A stretch of 64,000 nt of DNA from Planctomycetota bacterium (GCA_016178505.1 JACOTG010000307.1:1-64000), one strand, 5' to 3'; counted from the stretch's first letter, positions 18,022-28,087 are shown. Notes: generated from the letters alone by a model not told the origin. Translations and numbers: made by a program.

Positions 18022-19485
18022 TCAGGTCCGGCCGCCGCGCAAAGCGCGAAGGGCCTCGGTCACCTGTCCCGAGATCGACGGGCTGGCACGCAGTCCTTCG
18101 AGCGCCGGAATGGCTCGAGGATCATTGATCTTCACGAGTGCGGCGATCACGAGGCGTTCGCTTTCGCCGCGACGAAGGAGCGACACGAGCCCCGACACTG
18201 CGTCCGCATCGCCGCGGCTGGCGATGGCGTCGAGCGCCGGCTCGCGAAGCTCCGCCTGTGACACCGCCGCGAACAACGCATCGAGGGCGGCTCGACCCGG
18301 GATCTCGGCGAGCGCGTCGAGCGCGGCGGCTCGCAGCGGGCGCTCGGAAGCGCGCAGGCTCTCTCGCAATCGCGGAACGATTCCGTCGCCAGCGGCAACC
18401 AGTAATGCATGGGCTCTCGGATCGGTACCCGACGCCGCGAGGCGAACGAGATGATCGGACGCATCCCGATCGCCAAGCGAGGCGAGAACGCCCACCGCAA
18501 ATCGATAGCCGGCTCGAGTGGACGGCGTCTCGCGGAACCATGCGACGAGCGGATTTGAGCGCGACGCGAGGAGAGCGCGAATTGCTGGAGCGTCGATCCC
18601 CTTCTCGCCGATCTGTGCCAACAGTCCCATTGCAACCGGCGCGTTGGACGCCGCCAGGGCTCGACGCGCTCGCTCGCGCCCCGGCGCGTCGCTCTCGTCT
18701 TCCGCGATGGTCGCGAGGATCGCGCGAGCGGACGGATGATCGACGGCGCCGAGCGCATCGATCACGTCGGCCTGCAAGGCCGGCTCGGCGATCCACTCTC
18801 GCAGCTGCAAGAGAGCCGCTTCCACGGCTTCGGAATCCCGAGCGGCCGCGAGCGAGCGTGCGGCGTCGATTCTCCGATCGCGTCGCGCCGCTTCCGCCGC
18901 CACTGCGCGAACGCCGGGCGCGCCCGCGAGCGCAATGACCGCGCGCGACGCTCCGCCAAACGCATCATCGGGTACGTCGGGGAGCGCGTCCGCGAGCACT
19001 CGCGGCGACAAACCGACGAGGCGCCGAATGCGCGACAGGCCGTCGCTCGTTCCGTCGAACGACGCCAGCGATTCGGCGGCCACCTTCCGAAACGTCGCCC
19101 AGTCCTCGATCGCGGGGCAGATCTCGACCGCGATGGGAAGCGCAGGAATCGCTTCTGGAGCGGCGACGACGGGATCTATCGGCGGGCTTCCGCTCGGCGC
19201 TCCGGGCGTCGCCGGACGATTCGAGATCCACGCGACGGCGAGAATCGCCGCGGCGGCCGCGATCACGATGACGGTACGCCAAACTCGCGAGCGCCGAAGG
19301 GGCTTCACCCGCGCCGGGTCCGCGGCTCGCAGGAGCGCGTCGACGCGAGACGCAGCGGCAACGTCGCGACGACACGCGCCGCAGCGGGCGAGGTGCCTCT
19401 CGAACGCGAGGCGCCGTTCGACGTCAAGCTCGCCGTCCCAGTACGCTCCGGCGTCGTCGCGGAACTCGCACTTCGTGTCACTCAT
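18022..19485 (-). CDS. zf-HC2 anti-sigma factor fused to HEAT repeats
   Basis: 487 residues. A cytoplasmic zinc finger (C6, H31xxxC35xxC38) is followed by a basic stretch and a TM at about residues 68-87 (WRTVIVIAAAAAILAVAWIS). A Pro-rich linker leads to a long helical array of HEAT or HEAT-like repeats (about 130-480; DAARSLAAARDSEAVEAALL, AALDALAEIPGRAALDALF, AALVKINDPRAIPALEGL). Outside the membrane the HEAT array would serve as a protein-binding sensor. The start overlaps the sigma stop by eight bases. The expected role is holding the ECF sigma factor at the membrane; the array is an unusual sensor for this class. Confidence 0.82.
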   Translation of the reverse strand: MSDTKCEFRDDAGAYWDGELDVERRLAFERHLARCGACRRDVAAASRVDALLRAADPARVKPLRRSRVWRTVIVIAAAAAILAVAWISNRPATPGAPSGSPPIDPVVAAPEAIPALPIAVEICPAIEDWATFRKVAAESLASFDGTSDGLSRIRRLVGLSPRVLADALPDVPDDAFGGASRAVIALAGAPGVRAVAAEAARRDRRIDAARSLAAARDSEAVEAALLQLREWIAEPALQADVIDALGAVDHPSARAILATIAEDESDAPGRERARRALAASNAPVAMGLLAQIGEKGIDAPAIRALLASRSNPLVAWFRETPSTRAGYRFAVGVLASLGDRDASDHLVRLAASGTDPRAHALLVAAGDGIVPRLRESLRASERPLRAAALDALAEIPGRAALDALFAAVSQAELREPALDAIASRGDADAVSGLVSLLRRGESERLVIAALVKINDPRAIPALEGLRASPSISGQVTEALRALRGGRT

Positions 19486-20002
19486 CGCCCAACCACTCCA
19501 CGAGCTTCCTTCGCGCGTACACGAGGTTCAGCTTCACGGCCTCTCGCGACGACCCGACGATCGACGCGATGTCGGCATACGGCAGCTCCTCGTAAACTCG
19601 AAGCACGAGACAGATGCGCTGCATTTGCGGCAATCGCTCGACGGCGCGCGCGACGCGCGCTTCCGCTTCCGAGGCAGACGCCGATTCGATCGGCTCCGGC
19701 GCGACGCCGCCGACTCCTTCCGATAGTCGCGCAACCAGTCGTCCGTCCCGCTCGTCGCGTCGGGCGCGATCGAGGTGGACGTTCAATGCGATCCGATAGA
19801 GCCACGTCCGCATCGTCGACCGGCCGTCGAACGCATCCGCCGAACGGAGCGCCAGAAAAAAAGTCTCCTGGACCAGGTCGTCTGCGTCGGCAGCCCCGCG
19901 ACCCATGCGACGAGCGAACCGCGAGAGCCATGGGCGGTGCGCCTCCAGCGCCGCCGCCACGGTCGAATCGACCCTTTTTTTCTCGCTCACCCGTTCGGTC
20001 AT
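19478..20002 (-). CDS. ECF-family RNA polymerase sigma factor
   Basis: 174 residues from the ATG at 20002 (MTERVSEKKR); the frame is open further upstream but that extension overlaps the divergent lipoprotein gene and has no sigma features. Sigma-2 is at about residues 15-85 (ADADDLVQETFFLALRSADA; MRTWLYRIALNVHLDRAR). Sigma-4 is at about 120-170 (QMQRICLVLRVYEELPYADI; SREAVKLNLVYARRKL). It is followed by the overlapping zf-HC2 anti-sigma gene, which is the standard partner organisation. Confidence 0.9.
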   Translation of the reverse strand: MTERVSEKKRVDSTVAAALEAHRPWLSRFARRMGRGAADADDLVQETFFLALRSADAFDGRSTMRTWLYRIALNVHLDRARRDERDGRLVARLSEGVGGVAPEPIESASASEAEARVARAVERLPQMQRICLVLRVYEELPYADIASIVGSSREAVKLNLVYARRKLVEWLGDE

Positions 20003-20087
20003 CGCTCGCCGATCGCCGCACCTGTGTTGGACGGCCTTCCCCGACCCGAAGGTATCACGAGCCCGGCGCGCACGTAGAATGTCGCCG

Positions 20088-21038
20088 ATGAAGCCGCTTG
20101 CCGCGTTCCTCTTGCTGGGTGCCGCGCTCCCCGGTTGCGTTCGCCGATCCGAGCCAGCGCTCCTCCGCGTCACCGCGCCGGCGGGTCGTGTCCTTCGCTT
20201 CGAGACGCAGATCGAAACCGAGCAAGAGGGGTTTCTGGGGCTCAATGTGAACGCCACCTCGACGATCGCGTGGTCGCTCACGACGACGCCTTCGGACGAG
20301 AACGGCATCGAAACGCTCGCGCTCCGAATCGGCGGGATGGGAACGACTCTGCGCGGCCTGCCGTTCGGCGGCACGGAAAACGAGCGCGACGTCGCTCCAC
20401 CGATCCCCGAATCGCTCAAGGACGGATCCATCGCACTGCGACTCGACAGCCGCGGCCGTTTGCGCGGAATCGTGGGAATCGACGCGTGGATCGGCAAGCG
20501 TTCGGCGTCCGTGCAGGATTCCGACGCTCCGCGCACGTCGCTGATGTCGACTCTGGCGCAAGGCGCGGCCGCCGGCATCGTGGAGCAGGCCGCGCGCGGC
20601 ATCGTGCAGGTTTTCGGGCTCGTGCCGCTTCCGGAGGAGCCCGTGACGTCGGGCGCGACGTGGACCGATACGGGAACGATCGGCGTTCCCTTCTTCGCCC
20701 AGGTCAAGTACGACAATCGCATCGAGCTCCTCGGTGCGAAGCCGGATGGCGCCGGCGGATCGATCCACGAGATCAAGGAAGACATCGCGCTCGATGGGCA
20801 AGTGGCGCTCCCGTCGGCGCCGCAAGGCGGCTTCGTTCAGATCGATCGCGGGTTTGCCGTCGGCGACGTCGAATTGGACGCGACGGGTCTGCCCCTCGCG
20901 GCCGACATCCGATGCGGCTTGACGTTTTCCGCGACCGTGTCCGGCGAGGCCACCGGCACGGCCGAGCGGGGCGTCGCCGTGACCTTCCGCGCGCATCTCG
21001 TCACGAAACGGGTCGCGACCGTAGAAAACGTGCGCTGA
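20088..21038 (+). CDS. Putative lipoprotein, DUF6263-like
   Basis: 316 residues from ATG 20088 (another ATG lies 3 codons upstream). A clear lipoprotein signal, LLLGAALPGC, places Cys17 as the lipidated residue. The mature part is beta-rich (VLRFETQIETEQ; VTSGATWTDTGTIGVP; ADIRCGLTFSATVSG) and resembles two-domain lipoproteins that begin with the same VTAPAGRVLRFE-type strand. No catalytic motif. It is transcribed divergently from the second ECF operon, with the two starts 85 bases apart, and could belong to its regulon; this is inference. Confidence 0.65.
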   Translation: MKPLAAFLLLGAALPGCVRRSEPALLRVTAPAGRVLRFETQIETEQEGFLGLNVNATSTIAWSLTTTPSDENGIETLALRIGGMGTTLRGLPFGGTENERDVAPPIPESLKDGSIALRLDSRGRLRGIVGIDAWIGKRSASVQDSDAPRTSLMSTLAQGAAAGIVEQAARGIVQVFGLVPLPEEPVTSGATWTDTGTIGVPFFAQVKYDNRIELLGAKPDGAGGSIHEIKEDIALDGQVALPSAPQGGFVQIDRGFAVGDVELDATGLPLAADIRCGLTFSATVSGEATGTAERGVAVTFRAHLVTKRVATVENVR

Positions 21039-21100
21039 ATCTTCTCGCCTGGGCGCGAATACGGCGGCCAATTTCGACCGGCGAGAGGCGAGACTCGGCG

Positions 21101-21913
21101 ATGAAGACTCCGGCCAGCCTTCAAGCATTCCTGCGCATCCGCGAACTACGCATTCCATCGACGATTCCCGTTCCGAAGTGCCCCTGCTGCGGCGCGCGAC
21201 AATGGCGGCTCTCGTGCTCCCGCTGCGGCAATGACCGTTTGCGGATGAGCGAGGAGGCGCGACTGGCCGTCGACATCCTCTATCAGAAGTTCTTCTTGAG
21301 CTGGATCACGTTCGGCCGAACGGCAATCACGGCTCTGCGGGATCCGGTCGGGCTTCTCCACGGATTCCGGGAGCGGGGAACGCCGTTCCTCGATCGCGTG
21401 CGCGTGCTGCGTCCGGCTTCCTATTTCGTGTCGTCGATCGGCATCCTCGTGCTCCTGTACTCCCTGTTCGCCGCCGAGTCCGCTTCGACGCTCGCCGGAA
21501 GCGCGACGTACTTCGTGCTCTTCGTCGTCACGAGCCTGTGTTTCGTGGGGCTCGTCCATCGCGCGTGCCGGCTCGTCAAGGGGACTGGTAGTCTCTCCGA
21601 CACATTCACGGCTCTCGTTTACGGGCACGGCGCGCAGCTCAGCGTCGTTCCGCTCCTCATGAACCTCGCTTTTCTCTCCGCCCCGGGTTCGGCGGCGTCG
21701 GGAATCGCGGCCGCGCTCGGCAGCCTCGCGCTCCTCTCGGTGAACCTCGCACTCCTCTTCTGGTCCGCCGTGAGATCGGTGCCGCACGCGCTCGCCGAAA
21801 TGCACGGATTCAGCACGCGACGAGGATACGTCGTGGTCGCGGCCGTCGGCGTTCTCTTCTATCTCGCCGGAAACCTCGTGTCGCCGCTGGTGAACTTCGC
21901 GCTCCTGAAGTAG
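21101..21913 (+). CDS. Zinc-ribbon plus multi-pass membrane protein (DUF3667/Yip1-like)
   Basis: 270 residues from ATG 21101. A zinc ribbon is at about residues 27-45 (CPCCGARQWRLSCSRCG, two CxxC pairs). The next stretch, LYQKFFLSWITFGRTAITAL, is followed by five or so membrane segments (YFVSSIGILVLLYSLF; TYFVLFVVTSLCFVGLVH; GYVVVAAVGVLFYLAGNLV). The layout of a zinc ribbon followed by a membrane domain resembles DUF3667/Yip1-type proteins, whose function is not established. It starts 62 bases after the lipoprotein gene and may be co-transcribed. Confidence 0.55.
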   Translation: MKTPASLQAFLRIRELRIPSTIPVPKCPCCGARQWRLSCSRCGNDRLRMSEEARLAVDILYQKFFLSWITFGRTAITALRDPVGLLHGFRERGTPFLDRVRVLRPASYFVSSIGILVLLYSLFAAESASTLAGSATYFVLFVVTSLCFVGLVHRACRLVKGTGSLSDTFTALVYGHGAQLSVVPLLMNLAFLSAPGSAASGIAAALGSLALLSVNLALLFWSAVRSVPHALAEMHGFSTRRGYVVVAAVGVLFYLAGNLVSPLVNFALLK

Positions 21914-21958
21914 CGATCTTGTTCGCCGGGGACCGCGCCTCTAGACTCGTCTTCCGTG

Positions 21959-24091
21959 ATGCTCGATCGACGCTCGTCCTGGTTGCACGCCTCGATGTTC
22001 GCTTCGCTCTCGGTCGCGATCGGCTGCGGACGCTCGTCCGTTCCGGGGCCCAGCGCGGTCGTTCTGATCACCCTGGATACGACGCGGCCGGATGCGCTCG
22101 GTTGCTACGGAGGCCAAGGAGTCGAAACTCCCAACCTTGACCGTCTCGCACGAGAGGGAGTCCGCTTCGAGTGCGCGATCACGCCGGTTCCGTTGACGCT
22201 GCCGGCGCATACGAGCCTGCTCACCGGCAGCTACCCGACGTACCACGGGGTTCGAACCAATGGGACGTTCCGGCTCGGGGACGACGTGCCGACGCTCGCC
22301 GAGCGAATGAAGGCACGGGGGTTCGCGACTGGCGCAGTCGTCGCGGTCCGGGTACTGGACCACTCGTTCGGTCTCAATCGTGGCTTCGACCGGTACGACG
22401 ACGCCGTCGATGCGCGGCCCTCAGGTCGGTTGGCGAACGAAGTCACCGACGCGGCGATCGCTTGGCTCGCCCATCAGCCTCGAGATCGGCGCGTGTTCCT
22501 TTGGGCGCATTACTACGACCCGCACAGCTCGTACGACCCGCCGTCCCCCTATCGAGAGCGGTTCGCGGGCAGCGACCGGCGGCGATACGACGGCGAAGTG
22601 GCGTTCATGGATCGAGAGATCGGACGCCTCCTGGAGGCCGTTCGCGGCCGCGGACCGTCGACCCTGACGATTGCGGTCGCCGACCACGGCGAAGCGTTCG
22701 GCGAGAAAAAGGAGACGTCGCACGGTTTCTTCATCTACGACACGACGACTCGCGTCCCGCTGATCCTGCAGGCACCGGGCTTCCTGCCGGCCGGGACCAG
22801 CGTTCGCGCTCTCGTCCGGACGATCGACGTCGTGCCGACGCTGGCCGCCATTTTCGACTTCCCCATCGGTCCCGAGGTGCAAGGCGAGAGCCTCCTCGAC
22901 CTCGCGCTCGGGAAAGGTCCCACGACGCCGCGCTCGGCCTACATCGAGTCGTATCTCCCGCGCCTCGACTTCGGTTGGTCGGAGTTGACTGCTCTCCGGA
23001 CGAACACGTCGAAGTTCATTCATGCTCCGGTGTGCGAGCTCTACGACCTTCCGTCCGATCCGGACGAAGCGCGAAACCTCGCGAAGGACCGAGCGGACGA
23101 GGCACGACGCGCCGACCAAGCGCTCGCGGCAATCATCGCGCGGACGACGTCGCCCGCCGGCAGGGACCTCGACGCCAACGCGAACGATCCGGCGACGCGA
23201 GCGAACCTCGCCGCCCTCGGGTATCTCAACGGCTATCACCAAAAGGCGCTCAAGGCCTCGCAGAGCACCGTCGATCCGAAGGACAAGGTCACGATCTTCA
23301 CGAGGTTCACGACCGCGCTCGTCGCACTCGGCTCGAACCAGGCAAGCGAAGCCGTGCGGCTGTTCGAGGGCCTCGCGCGCGACGACCCCACCAATGCGCG
23401 CGTGCAGGAGTCGCTCGCGCGCGCGTACGTCGCGACCTCCGACCCCGCGAAGGCCGAAGTCGCGTTTCGACGCGCGGCTGAGATCAACCCGTTTTACGAC
23501 GACGCATGGGACGGACTCGGCGGACTGCTACTCGGCCGCGGTGACTTCGCGCGAGCCTTCGACGCTTACGATCATGCGCTCGCCTCGAACTCCAAGAACG
23601 GCGGCGCGCGCTACAACCGCGCCTACTGCCTGCGCCGCCTCGGTCGCCGGGACGAGGCGCTCGCCGACTACGCGGAGGCGGTGAAGATCGACCCACGGAA
23701 CGTCGACGGTCGCTGGGCGTTCGCGGATCTGCTCGTCGAGGCCCGGCCGCCCGCCAAGGCAGAGCTCGAGGACGCGCTGCGCGTCGTATCGGCGGTTGCC
23801 GAGGCCACCCCGGGGAACCTGCGCGCCCGAGAGGTCGTTGCCCTACTCTTGGCGAAACTCGGCCGAGCCCGGGACGCTGAAGCGACGTTTCGCCGGCTCC
23901 TCGTCGACGCGCCGGACCACGCGAGCACCCTGAACGAGCTGGCGTGGCTTCTGCTGACCGCCGACGACCCGTCGTCGCGCAATCCGCGCGAAGCCTTGCG
24001 CCTCGCCGAGCGCGCCGCCGCCCTCGATCCCAAGAATGCGAGCTATCTCGACACACTGGAGCGGGCTCGCCGCGAATCGTCTGGCCACTGA
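21959..24091 (+). CDS. Sulfatase-fold phosphohydrolase-like lipoprotein with C-terminal TPR repeats
   Basis: 710 residues from ATG 21959 (a GTG codon precedes it). A lipoprotein signal ends at SVAIGC (Cys23). Residues about 30-400 are an alkaline-phosphatase/sulfatase domain: ITLDTTRPDALGCYG holds metal-binding aspartates, LTLPAHTSLLTGSYP is the active-site segment, and VADHGEAFGEKKETSHG holds the second metal-site Asp-His. The residue at the sulfatase formylglycine position is Thr rather than Cys or Ser-x-P-x-R, so sulfate ester activity by the usual route is unlikely; a phosphoesterase or phosphotransferase role is more plausible. Residues about 430-700 are TPR repeats. It should face the periplasm. 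Confidence 0.75.
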   Translation: MLDRRSSWLHASMFASLSVAIGCGRSSVPGPSAVVLITLDTTRPDALGCYGGQGVETPNLDRLAREGVRFECAITPVPLTLPAHTSLLTGSYPTYHGVRTNGTFRLGDDVPTLAERMKARGFATGAVVAVRVLDHSFGLNRGFDRYDDAVDARPSGRLANEVTDAAIAWLAHQPRDRRVFLWAHYYDPHSSYDPPSPYRERFAGSDRRRYDGEVAFMDREIGRLLEAVRGRGPSTLTIAVADHGEAFGEKKETSHGFFIYDTTTRVPLILQAPGFLPAGTSVRALVRTIDVVPTLAAIFDFPIGPEVQGESLLDLALGKGPTTPRSAYIESYLPRLDFGWSELTALRTNTSKFIHAPVCELYDLPSDPDEARNLAKDRADEARRADQALAAIIARTTSPAGRDLDANANDPATRANLAALGYLNGYHQKALKASQSTVDPKDKVTIFTRFTTALVALGSNQASEAVRLFEGLARDDPTNARVQESLARAYVATSDPAKAEVAFRRAAEINPFYDDAWDGLGGLLLGRGDFARAFDAYDHALASNSKNGGARYNRAYCLRRLGRRDEALADYAEAVKIDPRNVDGRWAFADLLVEARPPAKAELEDALRVVSAVAEATPGNLRAREVVALLLAKLGRARDAEATFRRLLVDAPDHASTLNELAWLLLTADDPSSRNPREALRLAERAAALDPKNASYLDTLERARRESSGH

Positions 24092-24219
24092 TTCCGACTC
24101 GTCCGGGCCTACCCTACTCCCGACCCGAGAAGTAGAATCCGCCGCCTTCTTGACGATGGAGAGGATGTGAGTACATCGAAGCTCCATTTGCCCAAAGCGG
24201 GACAGGAGTGAAAGTACAC

Positions 24220-26085
24220 ATGGAAAAGATCATCGGAATCGACTTGGGTACGAGCAACTCGGCAGCAGCCGTCATGATGGGCGGGCGATCGACGATCATC
24301 CCGAGCGCCGAAGGCGTTTCGATCGGCGGCAAGGCGTTCCCGTCCTACGTCGCATTCACGAAAAGCGGCGAACTGCTCGTCGGTGAGCCGGCGAGACGGC
24401 AGGCTGTCGCCAATCCGGAAGGCACCATCTACGCGGCAAAGCGGAAGATGGGCACCGACCACAAGTGGACGATCTTCGGCAAGAGCTACACGCCGCAACA
24501 GATCTCCGCGTTCATCCTCCAGAAGATCAAGAGGGATGCCGAGGCGTTCATCGGCGAGCCCGTCAAGAAGGCGGTCATCACCGTGCCCGCCTACTTCAAC
24601 GACAACCAGCGCCAGGCGACCAAGGACGCCGGAGCGATCGCGGGGCTCGAAGTGCTTCGGCTCATCAACGAGCCGACCGCGGCTTCGCTCGCTTACGGCC
24701 TCGACAAGGTCGGCCAAGAGCTGAAGATCCTGGTCTTCGATTTGGGCGGTGGAACGCTCGACGTCACGATCATGGAATTCGGCCAAGGAGTGTTCGAAGT
24801 CAAGTCGACTTCGGGTGATACGCAGCTCGGCGGTACCGACATGGACAACGCGCTCATCGACTACGTCGCGTCCGACTTCAAGCGCGAGACGGGGATCGAT
24901 CTGCGGAACGACAAGATGGCGATGATGCGCCTCAAGGAAGGCGTCGAAAAGGCGAAGATCGAGCTGTCCACGGCGATGAGCTCGGACGTCAATCTGCCGT
25001 TCATCACCGCGGACCAGCAAGGGCCGAAGCACCTCGTGAAGACGATCACGCGCGCCAAGCTCGAATCGCTGATCCAGCCCATCATCGACCGCTGCCGCCA
25101 ACCGATGGAGCAGGCGATCCGCGACGCCGGCCTCGAAAAGGGAAAGATCGACCGGATCATCTTCGTCGGCGGTCCGACGCGCATGCCGATCGTCCGAAAG
25201 TTCGTCGAAGACATCGTCGGCAAGAAGGGTGAGACCGGGGTCGACGCCATGGAATGCGTCGCAATGGGCGCTGCAATCCAGGGCGGAGTCCTGGCCGGCG
25301 AAGTGTCGGACTTGGTACTGCTCGACGTGACGCCGCTGACGCTCGGAATCGAGACCAAGGGCGGAATCATGACGCACCTGATCGAGCGCAACACGACGAT
25401 TCCAACGAAGAAAAGCCAGACGTTCTCCACTGCCGAGGACATGCAGCCAGCCGTGACGGTTCACGTCCTCCAAGGCGAGCGGCCGATGGCGGCGGACAAC
25501 GTGTCGCTCGGCCAATTCAATCTCGAGGGCATCGCGCCGGCGCCTCGCGGAGTGCCTCAAATCGACGTGACGTTCGACATCGATGCGAACGGCATCCTCA
25601 GCGTCGCTGCGAAGGACCTCGGCTCCGGCAAGGAGCAGAAGATCACGATCACGGCGTCGACCCGTCTCTCCAAGGACGAGAAGGAAAAGATGGTGCGACA
25701 GGCGGAAGACTTCGCCGAGCAGGACAAGAAGCGGAAGGAAGAGGTCGAGACTCTCAACGAGGCGGATTCGCTCGCCTACCAAGCCGAGAAGATGGGCACC
25801 GAGTTCAAGGACAAGATGCCAGAGGACGTGCGAAAGAAGATCGAATCCGAGGCGGGCGAGCTTCGTGAAATCGTGAAGAAAAAGGACGCCGCCGCGGCTC
25901 GCCAGAGAATCGACGCACTCCGTAAAACGATGCAGGACGCAGGGTCGCGTCTCTACCAACAAACGACCGCCGCGTCCGGTGGTCGGCCCAAAGGCGGCGA
26001 ACAAGCGACGTCCGGCGCCGAGCCGAAGCCCGAAGGCGAAGGTGAGAGGGGCCGCGTGGTCGACGCCGAGTTCAAGGAGACGTAA
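24220..26085 (+). CDS. dnaK: Chaperone protein DnaK (Hsp70)
   Basis: 621 residues from ATG 24220; CAGGAG lies 12 bases upstream, whereas the alternative GTG at 24208 directly abuts it. All Hsp70 signatures are present: [33 protein letters not shown] and [18 protein letters not shown], followed by the substrate-binding beta domain ([25 protein letters not shown]) and the helical lid. The tail ends VVDAEFKE as in many bacterial DnaKs. It folds and protects proteins in the cytoplasm with DnaJ and GrpE. dnaJ follows 18 bases later; grpE is not in this window. Confidence 0.97.
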   Translation: MEKIIGIDLGTSNSAAAVMMGGRSTIIPSAEGVSIGGKAFPSYVAFTKSGELLVGEPARRQAVANPEGTIYAAKRKMGTDHKWTIFGKSYTPQQISAFILQKIKRDAEAFIGEPVKKAVITVPAYFNDNQRQATKDAGAIAGLEVLRLINEPTAASLAYGLDKVGQELKILVFDLGGGTLDVTIMEFGQGVFEVKSTSGDTQLGGTDMDNALIDYVASDFKRETGIDLRNDKMAMMRLKEGVEKAKIELSTAMSSDVNLPFITADQQGPKHLVKTITRAKLESLIQPIIDRCRQPMEQAIRDAGLEKGKIDRIIFVGGPTRMPIVRKFVEDIVGKKGETGVDAMECVAMGAAIQGGVLAGEVSDLVLLDVTPLTLGIETKGGIMTHLIERNTTIPTKKSQTFSTAEDMQPAVTVHVLQGERPMAADNVSLGQFNLEGIAPAPRGVPQIDVTFDIDANGILSVAAKDLGSGKEQKITITASTRLSKDEKEKMVRQAEDFAEQDKKRKEEVETLNEADSLAYQAEKMGTEFKDKMPEDVRKKIESEAGELREIVKKKDAAAARQRIDALRKTMQDAGSRLYQQTTAASGGRPKGGEQATSGAEPKPEGEGERGRVVDAEFKET

Positions 26086-26103
26086 CGCCGAGGAGACGAC
26101 CGG

Positions 26104-27129
26104 ATGCCGCCTTCGAAACGGGACTACTACGAGGTGCTCGGCGTCGCCAAGGGCTCGTCGGTCGAGGACATCAAGAAGTCGTATCGAAAGCTGGCGCTGC
26201 AGTTTCACCCCGACCGGAACAAGGCGAAGGACGCCGAAGATCGGTTCAAGGAGATCACCGAGGCCTACGCGGTGCTCTCGGACGCCGAGAAGCGCCGGCA
26301 ATACGACGACTACGGCCACGACGGATTCGGCAGCCGCTACACCGAAGAGGAGATCTTCCGCGGCTTCGATCCGTCGGACTTGTCAGACCTCTTTGGCCAA
26401 AGCGGCGGCGGGGGCGAAAACTGGTTCGAGTCGCTTTTCGGAAGCACCGCAACCACCTCGCGACGCGGACGGCGTTTCGGCGGCTCGTTCGAGGGGGAGC
26501 GCGGACGTGACCTCCGTTTCCGGGTCGAGATCGGACTCGACGAGGTCGCGCGCGGCGGCGAGGTCTCCATTCGAGTGCCGCGGCATTCAACGTGTCCGAC
26601 GTGCTCCGGGTCGGGGCTCGCGCGTGGTCGGCGCGGCGCACGGTGCCCCACGTGCAAAGGCGTCGGGCAGGTGCGCAGCGAGTCGAACGTGGCGGTCAAG
26701 ATCCCACCGGGGGTCGAGGAAGGTCAGATCCTGCGCGTCGCCGGCAAGGGCGAGCCCGGACTCGACGGCCCGGAGGCGTCGGGCGACCTCTTGATCGAAG
26801 TATCGATTCGTCCGCATCCCTTGTTCGAAAGATCGGGGTCGAACCTCGTTCACGAAGTGATCATTCCAATGATCGACGCAGCGCTGGGTTGTGCCGTCCA
26901 GGTTCCGACCCTCAGCAAACCCGTCGAGCTGCAAGTTCCGGAAGGCACGCAGCCGACGACCCTCCTCCGCCTGCGAGGGAAGGGACTGCCGAGGCTCGGA
27001 CAGCGAACAACCGGCGACTTGCTGGTTCGAATCCAAGTCCGAGTTCCCGAGTCTTTGACCGCAGCTCAACGGAGTCTTCTTGAGCAATTCCGGGCATCGG
27101 GGACGTCCCGTCCATCCACAAACCGCTGA
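26104..27129 (+). CDS. dnaJ: DnaJ-type co-chaperone with a half-size zinc domain
   Basis: 341 residues. The J domain (about 5-70) has the HPD motif in [12 protein letters not shown] Gly/Phe-rich region (to about 125) follows. The central zinc region contains only two CxxCxGxG-type motifs (CPTCSGSG and CPTCKGVG, about residues 164-190) instead of the four of classical DnaJ. The C-terminal substrate domains are intact ([31 protein letters not shown]). It stimulates DnaK ATPase and delivers substrates. The zinc region can form at most one Cys4 site, which places it between DnaJ and CbpA types. It is co-transcribed with dnaK. Confidence 0.9.
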   Translation: MPPSKRDYYEVLGVAKGSSVEDIKKSYRKLALQFHPDRNKAKDAEDRFKEITEAYAVLSDAEKRRQYDDYGHDGFGSRYTEEEIFRGFDPSDLSDLFGQSGGGGENWFESLFGSTATTSRRGRRFGGSFEGERGRDLRFRVEIGLDEVARGGEVSIRVPRHSTCPTCSGSGLARGRRGARCPTCKGVGQVRSESNVAVKIPPGVEEGQILRVAGKGEPGLDGPEASGDLLIEVSIRPHPLFERSGSNLVHEVIIPMIDAALGCAVQVPTLSKPVELQVPEGTQPTTLLRLRGKGLPRLGQRTTGDLLVRIQVRVPESLTAAQRSLLEQFRASGTSRPSTNR

Positions 27130-28087
27130 CTGGTAGACGCTTGAAGGACGAAGGTCGCGTCCGCGGACCCGACCAACGGCCTCGACACTGGCGGCAGCCG
27201 GCGACGAACTGCTCGTCCGGATTCCCGAGATCGGAACCTTTCCGCTAACCAGTCCGTCGAAACCCCGAGAAGGCGAGGAACCAGTAGCAGCCTGCTTGCC
27301 GGCATTCGGGATGTTCAGGTCGAGCAAGTGCGCGGGGCTCTAGAAGAGAGGCCTTGCTGACGTGGGGTCAGCGCTGCGGTGTCGGACGCGATTTCGCCCA
27401 GGCGAATCGAGCCCCTCCCGCTCAACCACCGTTCCGCAATCCTCGCCCGCAGTGGCTTTCTCAAGTGCTTCTCGTTCCCACGTCGGAGTCGAGGTGAAAT
27501 GAGCCCAAGTCGGTGCCCCCGCTATTCGGCTCCTCACTCGATTCACGCTTTCCCCGCCTATCCGGCAGTCGAAATTCGGTGGGAGTGTCGAATTGCCAGA
27601 GGATTCTTGACCTTTCCGCACCTGCCGCTTATAAATCGCAGACGCTCGTCTGGGTGCAAGCGCACCAGCGGTCGCGTCCCGCAGAGGGGATTTTTGTCGA
27701 CGACTTACCGCGACGCAGGGTCGTCGAGTCGAGCTGCCGAGAAGTCAGCAGTGGCCTCGTCGATCGGGCCCGCATCGAGCGGTGCCGATCACGAGAGGCT
27801 TTCGCTCAGCAGGGAATCATCGCTTCCGGGCCGATGGCTAGATCCGCCCGCGAGGCGCTTTGTTCAGCCGAATCGTCCCAGCGGGTTTTTGGCGAGTCGC
27901 GAACTCGCCTCCAAGCCCGCGTTAGCACGGCGACCCGTCGGCGGCGATGGGGTCGCGCACGGAACGTGCAACGGCTCAGCGAGGAAGCCGCAGAAAGGAG
28001 GGGCCGGCCTTAGCGTATCGGAACGTTGACCACTGCTTTATCAGGTTAGCAAAGACTTGTTTTCACGGAACGTGAGGTAAGGAGACT
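27130..28087 (+). other. Gene-free region containing a strong promoter and ~445-base structured leader
   Basis: About 960 bases with no convincing protein. The first 480 bases show nothing recognisable. After the promoter at 27607-27635, the stretch to the start of the secreted protein gene would form a leader of about 445 bases. It contains a composite hairpin (GCGGG 27881-27885 with CCCGC 27916-27920, enclosing GGCGAGT 27891-27897 with ACTCGCC 27903-27909) and a second pairing GCGACCC 27930-27936 with GGGTCGC 27950-27956. AGGAG-like GGAGA precedes the ATG at 28088. It could be a regulatory leader or a separate small RNA; no known riboswitch class was recognised. Confidence 0.5.
27607..27635 (+). 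promoter_or_regulatory. Sigma-70-type promoter for the secreted protein gene
   Basis: TTGACC at 27607-27612, a 17-base spacer and TATAAA at 27630-27635 give a near-consensus housekeeping promoter, unusual in such GC-rich DNA. A start near 27642 is expected. Confidence 0.65.

Noticed and set aside
20003..20785. Upstream extension of the second ECF sigma factor
   Set aside because: It lies antisense to the lipoprotein gene and has no sigma features; ATG 20002 gives a normal ECF length.
24150..24177. Possible promoter before dnaK (TTGACG, 16-base spacer, TACATC)
   Set aside because: The -10 is poor and no heat-shock element such as CIRCE was found; too weak to annotate.
27379..28029. Open frames in the 27-28 kb gap
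   Set aside because: Ser/Arg-rich, with no recognisable domain, and part of the predicted leader RNA region.
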